From: Aquimarina sp. MAR_2010_214
GTDB lineage: Bacteria; Bacteroidota; Bacteroidia; Flavobacteriales; Flavobacteriaceae
NCBI RefSeq assembly: GCF_002846555.1
Contig: NZ_PJMS01000001.1
Location: 558,001-622,000 of the forward strand
Reading direction: 5' to 3'
DNA length: 64,000 nucleotides
Under the pieces are notes generated by a model. That model saw nothing but the letters and a program-made list of their open reading frames with translations. It did not search any database and had not been told where the DNA came from. Shown piece by piece: positions 27,417 to 35,600 of this stretch. The position numbers were made by a program, and so were the translations under genes. Numbering within the stretch: the first letter of the stretch is position 1; each line of letters starts with the position of its first letter.

Positions 27417-28563
27417 TTAATCACAGTTACCAGTACCTATCAAATTCCATCTAAATTCCGCTCCACTATGTGTAAACCCGTTAAGATTATTTCTAGAAGC
27501 AGTGCCTCCGATTAATGTCATTTCCTGCTGTATAAATCCGTACCAGGTTTCACCAAGCATTTCTTTACTTGCAGAACTATTAGAATAGAACCAGATTTTT
27601 GCTCTTTCTTCTGCTCTGTAAAAGGCGCTAGCGGACATTGTTGCCGAACGACCATTTGTATGTCCTAATGAAGCTGTTAGATACAATTTTATAATATTAA
27701 CTCGTATAATCCGAACATCTCCATCCGATGTTTCTGCTACAAAGGTATTATGAACATTATTTACGATAGCTCCTCTTACAGGCCCGGTTTTTGCATATTC
27801 AAAACTACTACAATGAGGGAAAGGATAAGAAAAATTGGGGTCATCATCTGTAGGTAAAGAATCATGGTCACCATGACCTCCATCGCCACCACCTCCACCA
27901 GAACCGCCTCCACTGCCACAGACTTGATAGCTATAAAGTATATCTATATGAACGGGTTTACTATCGACAAAAGTTGTTTTAATCACATAGTAAGTTTGGC
28001 AATTGCTTTTTGCTGCAATTTCATTAGAGTTAGTCTGATTAATAATAGCTCGACTTATCTTTTTATCTTCAGATTGAAAAAAAGCTACTTCTTCTGTTGC
28101 TATGTTTTCCTGAAAACCATCAATATGGTTGGTTGATAATGTATACCTCAAATATGATAATTTGAGCATCTCAGTTATAGAATCAAAATTATCATAATCA
28201 GAACTAAGAAAAACTTTCAAAGATTCTTTAAAACTATTCTTGCTAACTTGATTAAGTACTAAATACGATTTTGAATGGATCGTATTGTGCAAATCTTTGA
28301 GCTTTACCTGATTTTTAGAAGTAATATTAATTTTAGAAATCAATGGAAAATAAATATCATCTTCAACCTGAAAATAATTTTCCCAATCAGGAGCCCCATA
28401 AAAACTAGGGTTTTTCGTTAAATTTTTGATTGTGATTTTCTTCGTACCAAGATTTTGCCTTTTGACTAAGACCATCTTCAACGATAGGTAACTCATCTTT
28501 TTGACACCCAATCATCAAAAAGGCTATCAAAAGAAATGAAATGTACTTTAATGAATTTTTCAT
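27417..28563 (-). pseudogene. Frameshifted Gly-linker lipoprotein (cassette 1)
   Basis: From the ATG at 28563 the frame encodes a lipoprotein signal (FLLIAFLMIGC, Cys20) and QKDELPIVEDGLSQKAKSWY almost as in the gene at 30527-31657. One extra base in the homopolymer run near 28411-28415 puts a stop right after NEKP. The downstream frame then runs intact to 27417 (SFYGAPDWENYFQVEDDIYF, HIDILYSYQVC, then a Gly-rich linker and SLPTDDDPNF). The variable C-terminal part after CSSFEYAK differs from the intact copy but ends alike (LIGTGNCD). A sequencing error in the run would restore a full protein. Confidence 0.75.
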
Positions 28564-28634
28564 AAAATTTAATTAATTTGATTTGTGTATGCTTACTCTA
28601 TTATTAATTGGATTTTCAGCTTCCTCCATATGTT
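28434..28634. repeat. Direct repeat B, 5' end and upstream region (copy 1)
   Basis: About 200 bp covering the start of the lipoprotein gene and its upstream sequence is nearly identical to 31528-31728. It marks the promoter-proximal edge of the duplicated cassette. Confidence 0.9.
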
Positions 28635-29099
28635 GTAAAGCGTTTTCTGTTTTCAGCATTACTCATTAATTGTGTTTAGAAAATAGTACTAAATAGTGTC
28701 TCTAGTACAACAATTGTTACTAAAAAATTAGGTTATGGTTTTTATCTTTAGATTTCATCATGTGTTCTTTTTTAAGGTTTTAAAAAAATCTATAACTCAT
28801 CTTGATTTTTTCTGTTTCTGTATAGTATTTCTAAATAACCAATACATAAAATTTATCGTATATACATAAGGGGTTTCGTCCCTATTTTTAAAAAGTAGTT
28901 GCAGTGATAATTATCATTACGACAAATGATTTAAAATATTCATAAAGCACAGATTTTAAGAAAATCCCCTGCCCCGAACTTATCGGGGGTTTTTTATTTT
29001 AAATGTATAGTATTTATTTTATGAATTTGCAGTTTAAGTACTTACCGTAGCGAAAAAAAGTGTCCTTATAAAATTTTTGAAATTTATTTTTAACTACAG
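28564..29099. other. 536-bp intergenic region between cassettes
   Basis: No gene is visible. The region holds the upstream repeats shared with the second cassette and a CCCCGA/TCGGGG hairpin (28972-28977 with 28983-28988) followed by a T run at 28990-28996. That hairpin is oriented to stop plus-strand transcripts, although no plus-strand gene precedes it. Confidence 0.6.
28783..28832. repeat. 50-bp exact direct repeat (copy 1)
   Basis: The 50 bases beginning AAAAAATCTATAACTCATCT are identical to 31874-31923. The DNA between this and repeat B has diverged between copies, so the 50-mer may be under selection as a regulatory site. Confidence 0.85.
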
Positions 29100-29813
29100 T
29101 TAATTAGGAATAAAGGTTTTAGTTTTTTTAATCTCTTTAATCTCGTGTAGTTTTATAAATCCTTTTTTACCTGCAATCCCATATATAAGTAAATAATCTT
29201 CATTAATTTCTTTTATTGGAACTAACCATTTTTTATATTCTTCACTAGAATAATATACAATAAAGTATGTTTTATCTATTTTTTCTAATCTATATTGAGG
29301 GCAGTTTTCTTTTCCTAGTATTTGTTGTACCTGATCATTACACATTAATCCATAAAAACGTATTTTGGCTTCTGGTCTTATAAAGGAAGCTCCATAAAAA
29401 TGATCATATTGTTTTTTTACAACACTATCTATCGGATAATTAACAATAGTTGTTGCAAATTTTACATAGTTAAAATCATTAATAATTGATTTATTACCAT
29501 CTTCATCGATACCAGATAACCTATGATGTGTCAAAATAAGATTTTCTTGATCATAGCTAAAGTGATAATCAATATAATTATCAGCATCTTTATGTATAAA
29601 TAGCTTGTTTTTATAATCAATTTCTAGATTGCTTTCTCCTACTAAACTATCATAACTATAAGTAATTAATCTTTGATCTTTAATCTCAATGACTGGACAT
29701 TCAATAGAAGTAAATGTAAGGTCGTCAATAATCATTGCCCATTTACCTTCTAAGTCTTGACCAAAAATTAATTCTGTTAAAAAAAGAATTAAAAAACCTA
29801 AAATATTCCTCAT
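29100..29813 (-). CDS. Secreted protein, constant N-terminus and variable C-terminus (cassette 2)
   Basis: This 237-aa protein has a signal peptide (MRNILGFLILFLTELIFGQ). The mature N-terminus DLEGKWAMIIDDLTF recalls lipocalin-like domains, where GKW opens the first strand, but the match is weak. Residues to about 170 are nearly identical to the broken paralog at 26109-26833. The final 65 residues (DKTYFIVYYSSEEYKKWLVP onward) are unrelated to it. The gene starts 3 bp after the stop of the middle gene and is the last of the intact cassette. Its function is unknown. A role as partner or immunity protein of the lipoprotein is conceivable from the layout only. Confidence 0.7.
   Translation of the reverse strand: MRNILGFLILFLTELIFGQDLEGKWAMIIDDLTFTSIECPVIEIKDQRLITYSYDSLVGESNLEIDYKNKLFIHKDADNYIDYHFSYDQENLILTHHRLSGIDEDGNKSIINDFNYVKFATTIVNYPIDSVVKKQYDHFYGASFIRPEAKIRFYGLMCNDQVQQILGKENCPQYRLEKIDKTYFIVYYSSEEYKKWLVPIKEINEDYLLIYGIAGKKGFIKLHEIKEIKKTKTFIPN
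29275..29806. repeat. Direct repeat A (copy 2)
   Basis: This block matches 26281-26805 almost exactly in the same orientation and lacks the 7-bp deletion. Identity stops abruptly where the two C-termini diverge. Confidence 0.9.
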
Positions 29814-29816
29814 AAC

Positions 29817-30473
29817 TTATTGTAAATTTTCAATTGTAAAACTTTCTGCTAAGATATAAGGTTGTCCCATATTAAAATTATCTGGTGACACATAATCATT
29901 CGTAAATATCAATGCTTGCATTTTTTTATTTTCTTTTGGATATGAATCCTTAGTTTTTATAACTGTAAACTCTATTTGATGATTGTTACAGATTGTTTCA
30001 ATGCTTGTTTTCAATTGAAAAGGGATCGTAAGGTTTTTTAAGCCTTTATTCTTATATGCATATTCTATCGCGGAAAAATCTTTACTTGCTTGTATCCAAT
30101 TTTTGGAAACCTTGATATACGATTGATATAACTCTCCTAAAAACAAATCTTGATTTTTTGGAAATCCTTGTAATTGGCAGTCAATCTGTTTGCTATTGTA
30201 AGACCACAATAAAGGATGTGTTGTATATAACTTAATCTGTATGTAAGGCAGCAAAAATTTGCTTGTCATATTATAAATAAATTCACAATTATTAGCCCTT
30301 AACCTCCATTTTTGTTTTACAGGTTTTTCTAAACCAAAATCCATATCCAAAAGAAAATCAAAATATAAATTTTGGATATTTGATGTCTCTGATGCAATAT
30401 GTATACAGGATAAATTTGCATTGAGGTAATACTGTTCAGAGTTTGTAAATTCTATAAATTCTGATAAATTCAT
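29817..30473 (-). CDS. Unknown protein (cassette 2 middle gene)
   Basis: This 218-aa protein has no signal peptide and appears cytoplasmic, unlike its neighbours. It is rich in aromatic and polar residues (KQKWRLRANNCEFIYNMTSK, TTHPLLWSYNSKQIDCQLQG). I recognise no family. It lies 53 bp after the lipoprotein stop and 3 bp before the secreted protein, in the same slot as the 185-aa gene of cassette 1 but with no visible similarity to it. That a different gene occupies the same slot in each copy is the main clue to its role as a cassette-specific partner. Confidence 0.6.
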   Translation of the reverse strand: MNLSEFIEFTNSEQYYLNANLSCIHIASETSNIQNLYFDFLLDMDFGLEKPVKQKWRLRANNCEFIYNMTSKFLLPYIQIKLYTTHPLLWSYNSKQIDCQLQGFPKNQDLFLGELYQSYIKVSKNWIQASKDFSAIEYAYKNKGLKNLTIPFQLKTSIETICNNHQIEFTVIKTKDSYPKENKKMQALIFTNDYVSPDNFNMGQPYILAESFTIENLQ

Positions 30474-30526
30474 TTTTATATATTTAAGACCGATAAATTT
30501 AAAACTTATCGGTCTTTTGATTTCAA

Positions 30527-31657
30527 TTAATTACAATTTCCAAAACCAAACCAAGCGTGTGTAAATTGCGTAGGTGTTAACCCAAAAGGATTGCCAATTC
30601 TCATTTTACCACCGCCAGTCATATAATTAAATTCTCTTTTTAATACTTCCTTAAATCTCTGCTCAATAACAATTTGAGAAGTACCATATTTATACCTATA
30701 ATAATCTGCTATTTCCTTCATTGCATTGTGCATAGCAGCAGCCGTTACCTCTGATGCATTTGCATTTCCAAATTCATTATCAAACCGATCAATATTATAA
30801 GTTTCAAAAGTAAACAATTCGTTTCCAAAATCAATATGGTAAACCCCCTGATTTTGTTGATTATTAGGGTCAATGAGTACAACATTGAAATAAACTCCTT
30901 TACTGACAGTAGCTTTCCAATTATTTGCTACTTTCTTATAAGGAAAACTTGAACAATCAGGTGCTTTTTCTTCATCAGCTGTTGGCAATGAACCATCACC
31001 TCCTCCTCCTCCAATTCCATCTCCAGAACCACCACCAGAACCACCGCCACCACTGCAAACTTGGTAACTATATAAAATGTCTATATGAACTGGATTACCA
31101 TTTACAGAAGTAGTTTCGATAACATAATAGGTCTCACAATTTGATTTTTGAGATATTTCTAAAAAACTAGGTAATTTAGAGTTTTCTCCATAAGTTTCTT
31201 CTTCATTTGGCTTAGAATCTAGAATTCGATTATTATTAGCATCATAATGTAAAAAAGGTAAATTAAATGTATTATTACCTTTCAAATTTTCCTGAGCCTC
31301 ACTAACAAAAACCTTTAATGATTCTATAAAATTATTTTCGCCATTTTGGCTAAGTATTAAATAGGGCTTTATATATCTCCAACTTTCTCCATAATCCTTG
31401 GAAACTTGATCTTCATCGTTTTCCAATTCGGAGATAATTGGAAAATAAATATCAGACCCAATTTTGTTAAAATTTTCCCAATCAGGTTTGCCATAAAAGA
31501 AAAAATTATTAGCTAGTTCTTTACTCTGATTTTTTTCGTACCAAGATTTTGCCTTTTGACTAAGACCATCTTCAACAATAGGTAACTCATCTTTTTGACA
31601 CCCAATCATCAAAAAGGTGATCAAAAGAAATGAAATGTACTTTAATGAATTTTTCAT
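30527..31657 (-). CDS. Secreted lipoprotein with Gly-rich linker and variable C-terminal domain (cassette 2, intact)
   Basis: This 376-aa protein has a lipoprotein signal (FLLITFLMIGC, Cys20). Residues 21 to about 200 form the conserved part shared with the broken copy: FYGKPDWENFNKIGSDIYFP, then CETYYVIETTSVNGNPVHID and ILYSYQVC. A Gly/Ser/Asp linker spans about 200-225. The C-terminal 145 residues begin with DCSSFPYKKV and end TPTQFTHAWFGFGNCN, sharing only the edges with the other copy. Constant anchor, flexible linker and diverged end resemble polymorphic secreted effectors or surface receptors. No catalytic motif is recognised. Its upstream 200 bp is duplicated at 28434-28634. Confidence 0.75.
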   Translation of the reverse strand: MKNSLKYISFLLITFLMIGCQKDELPIVEDGLSQKAKSWYEKNQSKELANNFFFYGKPDWENFNKIGSDIYFPIISELENDEDQVSKDYGESWRYIKPYLILSQNGENNFIESLKVFVSEAQENLKGNNTFNLPFLHYDANNNRILDSKPNEEETYGENSKLPSFLEISQKSNCETYYVIETTSVNGNPVHIDILYSYQVCSGGGGSGGGSGDGIGGGGGDGSLPTADEEKAPDCSSFPYKKVANNWKATVSKGVYFNVVLIDPNNQQNQGVYHIDFGNELFTFETYNIDRFDNEFGNANASEVTAAAMHNAMKEIADYYRYKYGTSQIVIEQRFKEVLKREFNYMTGGGKMRIGNPFGLTPTQFTHAWFGFGNCN

Positions 31658-31728
31658 AAAAATTTAATTAATTTGATTTGTGTATGCTTACTCTATTATT
31701 AATTGGATTTTCAGCTTCCTCCATATGT
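31528..31728. repeat. Direct repeat B (copy 2)
   Basis: This block matches 28434-28634 apart from a few substitutions and single-base indels, and covers the lipoprotein N-terminus and the leader region. Confidence 0.9.
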
Positions 31729-32007
31729 TTTATACATACTCTTTGTCACACAAATCGACATTATGATATCTTTTTTGACTATCTTTTTATAGTATAAGTT
31801 TGTGTTAGCGATTAAAAAATTATTCATAAAACTTGGTTATAGAGTTTGATACAATTTGATTTTTAAATTCTCTAAAAAATCTATAACTCATCTTGATTTT
31901 TTCTGTTTCTGTATAGTATTTCTTTTTTATTTATGATTTTGGAATACTAAACATTTCCAATCACATCTTTCATACTTATTCTAGTCAACCAATCCCCTTC
32001 CTGTTAT
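31658..32007. other. 350-bp upstream region of cassette 2
   Basis: No gene is visible. The region contains repeat B, diverged AT-rich sequence and the 50-bp exact repeat, and ends at the stop of the HTH protein gene. Confidence 0.6.
31874..31923. repeat. 50-bp exact direct repeat (copy 2)
   Basis: Identical to 28783-28832. It lies about 217 bp before the lipoprotein ATG, as does copy 1 (about 220 bp). Confidence 0.85.
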
Positions 32008-32280
32008 TCATTTCATAAAAGAGTCCACATTGACAGTCCTGTTCTCACGGCGATAAAACCCAAACGTAAACCCTACAGCTTCTGCATAGACAAAACTTTG
32101 TATGGTAATATCATATTCTACAGGGGCCCCTAAGGATTTCATAGTATTAATGATACGATACAATTTGGTTTTAGAGATCCCTAAACGATACGCAAGATCA
32201 TCTGGCGATCCTGTAGCTTGCAAGCGAATAAGTTGATCAACTCGCTCTATAAGTTCAATCTGTTTGATAATGATGTTCAT
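32008..32280 (-). CDS. Helix-turn-helix domain protein, 90 aa
   Basis: This small protein carries a winged-HTH-like segment at about 24-50 (ATGSPDDLAYRLGISKTKLYRIINTMKSLG), followed by a beta-hairpin-like stretch (APVEYDITIQSFVYAE). It should bind DNA and may regulate the cluster of small genes upstream on the same strand, or the lipoprotein cassette downstream. It starts 18 bp after the heptad-repeat gene and is the last of five tightly packed genes. I do not recognise a named family. The HTH call is supported by the spacing of hydrophobic residues and the G at the turn. Confidence 0.7.
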   Translation of the reverse strand: MNIIIKQIELIERVDQLIRLQATGSPDDLAYRLGISKTKLYRIINTMKSLGAPVEYDITIQSFVYAEAVGFTFGFYRRENRTVNVDSFMK

Positions 32281-32298
32281 AATGTGTTTCCCTTTATT

Positions 32299-32586
32299 TT
32301 ATTTTTTGCAATTTTTAATACTTTGGATCGAATTTTTAACCATCAGGGTTAATTGTTCAATACCAGAGACAAACCGTTTAATGGTAAAGACGAAGTCATG
32401 CGTCTTTTTGACCAAGTGTTTAACTATTGATATAGGATTTTCAGCCTCTTTGGTTAAAATTTGCCTGTCTTTGGTTAAAATTTTGACTCTCAACCTTAAA
32501 ATTTGCACACAACTGGTTAAAACCTTTGTCTTTTTGACCCGTAGGAAGGTCTTTTGGGGGTAAGCATGGTTATTCTTCTGTTTCAT
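32299..32586 (-). CDS. Heptad-repeat protein, 95 aa, unknown
   Basis: From residue about 15 to the end the protein can be written as some eleven consecutive 7-residue units: LRVKKTK, VLTSCVQ, ILRLRVK, ILTKDRQ, ILTKEAE and so on, ending with SIQSIKN. Each unit keeps hydrophobic residues at the same places and many Lys/Thr, giving a long amphipathic helix with high positive charge. The DNA shows the matching 21-bp period, with GGTTAAAATTT-like words. An open frame also exists on the other strand, but the minus frame fits the operon: it overlaps the preceding gene by 17 bp. No family is recognised. It could be a structural coil or a low-complexity product of repeat expansion. Confidence 0.55.
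   Translation of the reverse strand: MKQKNNHAYPQKTFLRVKKTKVLTSCVQILRLRVKILTKDRQILTKEAENPISIVKHLVKKTHDFVFTIKRFVSGIEQLTLMVKNSIQSIKNCKK
32310..32560. repeat. Degenerate 21-bp tandem repeat tract
   Basis: Words such as TTGGTTAAAATTTGCCTGTC, TTTGGTTAAAATTTTGACTC and ACTGGTTAAAACCTTTGTC recur at about 21-bp spacing (plus-strand reading), matching the heptads of the overlapping protein gene. Copies are diverged. Confidence 0.6.
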
Positions 32587-33049
32587 TGGTTGTCGGAGTA
32601 CTCTTGGTACGAGAAAAAAACTGTTTAAGTTCAGCTACTTTTTCAGTAAATCCAGGTTTCCCAGCTCCTTTGCTATATTGTGAATAGGCATAATCATTAA
32701 GTGAGTCCTGGTAGTTATCATAATCATGCAAAATTTTGGTGCTTTCTAATCGATAGGCCAGGCTTTCTAAACGACCCAATAGGTTTTCTGCAAATACACG
32801 AGCTTTATAATCTTTTTCAAACTCTTCCCAGTCTACATCAGGAGAACTAAGCGTACTACTGTTTTGGCGATAGTCCCAAACCTTATTTACAAATAGCTTA
32901 TTGGTCTCATTAATGGCCTTGTAGCTCCCTCGTTCTTTTTCGGTCAGAGCTGCTAGTTTATCGGTAAACATGGCTTCTAGTTGTTCTACTAATTGTCCTG
33001 CTTGATCTCTTTCTTCTTGTGTTAATAGATCTTGAATGATGTTTCTCAT
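32570..33049 (-). CDS. Unknown soluble helical protein, 159 aa
   Basis: The protein has no signal peptide or membrane segment. It is strongly helical and charged (QEERDQAGQLVEQLEAMFTD, KAINETNKLFVNKVWDYRQ, LLGRLESLAYRLESTKILHD) with a flexible Thr/Pro/Glu-rich tail. I have a vague impression that similar proteins occur in other Flavobacteriaceae, always unnamed. It is the third gene of a five-gene minus-strand cluster, 84 bp after the preceding gene and overlapping the next by 17 bp. Function unknown. Confidence 0.65.
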   Translation of the reverse strand: MRNIIQDLLTQEERDQAGQLVEQLEAMFTDKLAALTEKERGSYKAINETNKLFVNKVWDYRQNSSTLSSPDVDWEEFEKDYKARVFAENLLGRLESLAYRLESTKILHDYDNYQDSLNDYAYSQYSKGAGKPGFTEKVAELKQFFSRTKSTPTTNETEE

Positions 33050-33133
33050 TTTTTTGTTTTTTGTTGACTGTTTTTTATTGTCCTCGACTCCCGGCTTCTC
33101 ACTTTTACATTTATTATTTTTCGGTTTTACATT

Positions 33134-33406
33134 TCAATAATTCGTCATTCGTAATTCTTCTTGTATTCTCTGTTCTATCTTACTCATCATATAGTACATC
33201 ATAAGCACATCCTTATCTATAATTTTTAATACGGGGTTAATATGTGTAAGTACCTTACATACGATCTCCTGGGGGGCTTTTGTTCTTGCTATTAATTTGC
33301 GATGTACCAAATCTTTTTGCGCAGTACATAATTGGTCATAATGCATAAACATAAGCAGGTGTTTAAGAAGGGGTATCGATAGGTTCTGGGGTACTACACA
33401 AACCAT
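33134..33406 (-). CDS. Unknown small protein, 90 aa
   Basis: The protein is helical and soluble (AQKDLVHRKLIARTKAPQEI, VLTHINPVLKIIDKDVLMMYYMMSKIEQRI), with many Met residues. I recognise no family. The ATG at 33406 makes a 44-bp overlap with the preceding gene. An ATG at 33352 would avoid the overlap and start at MFMHYDQL; the choice is unclear. It belongs to the five-gene cluster. Confidence 0.5.
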   Translation of the reverse strand: MVCVVPQNLSIPLLKHLLMFMHYDQLCTAQKDLVHRKLIARTKAPQEIVCKVLTHINPVLKIIDKDVLMMYYMMSKIEQRIQEELRMTNY

Positions 33407-33629
33407 TTTTGGGATTAAGCAATAGTATATTACGGGCTTTATAAATCAATTGTATGGCATCATCTATAGATATTCCTTTACTATAAAGTTTGTGGATCCA
33501 TCGATACAGTATCGTCTCATATGAGTTATGATGCGCCAGGTTATACATAAAAATATCCATTTTGAGGTGTAACATTTTTAGGATATTAGACATATACTGA
33601 TGTTTGCTGTTATATTCTATATACTCCAT
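33363..33629 (-). CDS. Unknown small protein, 88 aa (first gene of cluster)
   Basis: The ATG at 33629 (MEYIEYNSKHQYMSN) is preferred over an upstream in-frame TTG. The peptide is soluble and rich in His, Tyr and Met (KMLHLKMDIFMYNLAHHNSY), with KGISIDDAIQLIYKARNILL as a likely helix pair. I recognise no family. It heads the minus-strand cluster of five small genes ending with the HTH protein, and is divergent from the TPR-AraC regulator 212 bp away. Confidence 0.5.
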   Translation of the reverse strand: MEYIEYNSKHQYMSNILKMLHLKMDIFMYNLAHHNSYETILYRWIHKLYSKGISIDDAIQLIYKARNILLLNPKNGLCSTPEPIDTPS

Positions 33630-33811
33630 GTTGGTTGTTTTTCGTTGAGTCAAATATAGTCGGGAGAATTACGTTAAAACAAGAAAAGTATGTCGTGATT
33701 TATGAACTAAGAGTCTTGATTAAAGAATTACGAGTTCTAATAGTTTTAATAACTAATGAATTGCTAATAATCATAATACACTATATAATTTATAATTAAA
33801 ACAGATTACCT

Positions 33812-33819
33812 TATTTTTG
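33812..33819 (+). promoter_or_regulatory. -7 element TATTTTTG before the first TPR-AraC gene
   Basis: It matches TAnnTTTG and is followed by ATTC, exactly as in the promoter element of the paralog at 36907-36914. The ATG is 22 bp downstream. Confidence 0.5.
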
Positions 33820-33841
33820 ATTCTATTTATTTTCTCAAAAA

Positions 33842-35533
33842 ATGAACTATAAATTATTATTTTTACTACTACTTTGCATTAATATTGAAAGTGTATCCTA
33901 TTCACAAGTGGTGAGAGATTCTTTATTAGGAAAATCAAATTCCGAATTAATAGAAGGTTTTAAAAAAATAAAAAATAAAAAAGTTAAAGAATCATATATA
34001 AAGGCCTACATCAAGAATGGAAAAATTAATAAAGACACTTTTTCAATTATAGATGGATATACAAATCTGTCAGATCTATATGCAAATGAGGAAAAAGGGA
34101 TTAATTATGCCGATTCCATAATACTACTGACCAAAAATAATCCAAATTCTATTTACCCTGCTAATGGTTATATGTTAAAAGGAGAACGATATTTTTTTGG
34201 TCAAAAAAAGATAAAACTTGCACTTGATAATTATTTAATAGCTAATAAATATTCTGAACGTTACCGAAGTAAAGAGATCAATTTTGGCAGTAATCATATC
34301 ATAGGAATATTAAAGGATAAAATCGGTTATTTTGAAGAAGCTATACAAATTCACCAAAAAAATATAAGATTGGTAGAAAAAGAATTTGATGAATCAATAC
34401 AATCTCTTTTTATGACCTCATCTATACAAGCTATCGCCTTTACCTATAAAAATTTAGGAAAATTAGATTCTGCATTATATTATAATGACCTTGGTATGGA
34501 AAAAGCTTTGAAAATGAATCATAAATCCCTTATAAATCATCTTTTACTTAATGAAGGAGTGATTCATTATCACAATTTCAAATTAAAAAGTTCTACTAAA
34601 GCTATTAAAGAGTCTTTAGAATATTTTGAAAAAATTAATGATAAACCTAATATGGCTGAAGGGTATTTTTATTTAGCCAAGATATATGATCGACAGCAAG
34701 AGAAAGTTCAATCTCTTCAATATCTCAAACAAGTAGACTCAATTTTTATAGAAACCCAAGATTTACCACCTGATACTAGGGAAGCATATGAAATACTTAT
34801 TAGTCATTATAATAGAATTAACAAACCTGATACGCAATTGGTCTATTTAAAAAGATTGATTTCATTGGATAGTATTTTGAGTTCAAATAAAAGTTATGTT
34901 TCTAAAAATTTGAAAAACAAATATGATATTCCCAAATTGATTAAGCAGAAGGAAATCTTAATCGGGAAGCTTAAAAATGACAAGGTAAATTTAAAGTACA
35001 TTTCCATTATTATAAGCATAATCCTAATATTTATTATATTCGGATTATATCGTAGACAAAATAGTTTAAAAAAAAGATTTAACGCAATTATAATAAAAGA
35101 AGATGAGAACCTAGAGGTTCAAAAAATACTATCCGAAAAAACAGAAAGATTAGACGTGCCCAAAAATATTTCTAATGAAATTTCTCAAAGATTGCAGTTA
35201 TTTGAAAAAAATCAAGAATTCACTGATAACAAATTAACATTATCATCACTTGCTATACTATTTAAAACCAACTCTACCTATTTGTCCAAAACTATAAATT
35301 ATTATCATGATAAAAGTTTTACTAATTATATTAATGATTTAAGAATTGAGTATGCATTAAAAAAATTAAAAAATGATCATTCATTTAGAAAATATACGAT
35401 AAGTGCAATTGCACAAGAATCAGGATTTAAAAGTGCTGAAACTTTTTCTAAGTTATTTAAAAAAAAGAATGGGATTTATCCTTCTTATTTTATTAAACGT
35501 ATGAAAAAACAACCAAACAATGATTTTGATTAA
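33842..35533 (+). CDS. TPR-AraC fusion membrane regulator (paralog 1)
   Basis: This 563-aa protein has a signal peptide (LLFLLLLCINIESVSYSQ) and a periplasmic tetratricopeptide region from about 60 to 350 (YTNLSDLYANEEKGINYADS, LGKLDSALYYNDLGMEKAL). One transmembrane helix lies near 383-402, followed by a cytoplasmic AraC-type DNA-binding domain at about 455-555 (LSSLAILFKTNSTYLSKTIN, then IAQESGFKSAETFSKLFKKK). This one-piece sensor-regulator design is common in Flavobacteriia. It is paralogous to the gene at 36936-38621. A truncated subtilase gene lies between them. The signal sensed and the target genes are unknown. Confidence 0.88.
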   Translation: MNYKLLFLLLLCINIESVSYSQVVRDSLLGKSNSELIEGFKKIKNKKVKESYIKAYIKNGKINKDTFSIIDGYTNLSDLYANEEKGINYADSIILLTKNNPNSIYPANGYMLKGERYFFGQKKIKLALDNYLIANKYSERYRSKEINFGSNHIIGILKDKIGYFEEAIQIHQKNIRLVEKEFDESIQSLFMTSSIQAIAFTYKNLGKLDSALYYNDLGMEKALKMNHKSLINHLLLNEGVIHYHNFKLKSSTKAIKESLEYFEKINDKPNMAEGYFYLAKIYDRQQEKVQSLQYLKQVDSIFIETQDLPPDTREAYEILISHYNRINKPDTQLVYLKRLISLDSILSSNKSYVSKNLKNKYDIPKLIKQKEILIGKLKNDKVNLKYISIIISIILIFIIFGLYRRQNSLKKRFNAIIIKEDENLEVQKILSEKTERLDVPKNISNEISQRLQLFEKNQEFTDNKLTLSSLAILFKTNSTYLSKTINYYHDKSFTNYINDLRIEYALKKLKNDHSFRKYTISAIAQESGFKSAETFSKLFKKKNGIYPSYFIKRMKKQPNNDFD

Positions 35534-35600
35534 AATATTGTTTATCAATAACTTAAAAGTCTTAATTAATAAATTAAGACATATGTTTGATTTTAATTAA

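Noticed and set aside
28972..28996. Hairpin CCCCGA/TCGGGG with T run as terminator of a plus-strand gene
   Set aside because: No plus-strand gene lies upstream within several kilobases, so I list it only as content of the intergenic region.
32264..32563. 99-codon open frame on the plus strand opposite the heptad-repeat gene
   Set aside because: It exists because the 21-bp repeat is open on both strands. The minus frame overlaps and continues the same-strand cluster, while the plus frame is isolated and has no plausible upstream signal.
25159..33700. Search for a second att copy of the tRNA 3' end to delimit an island
   Set aside because: No repeat of the T-arm/acceptor sequence was seen by eye within the window, so no attachment sites are annotated.
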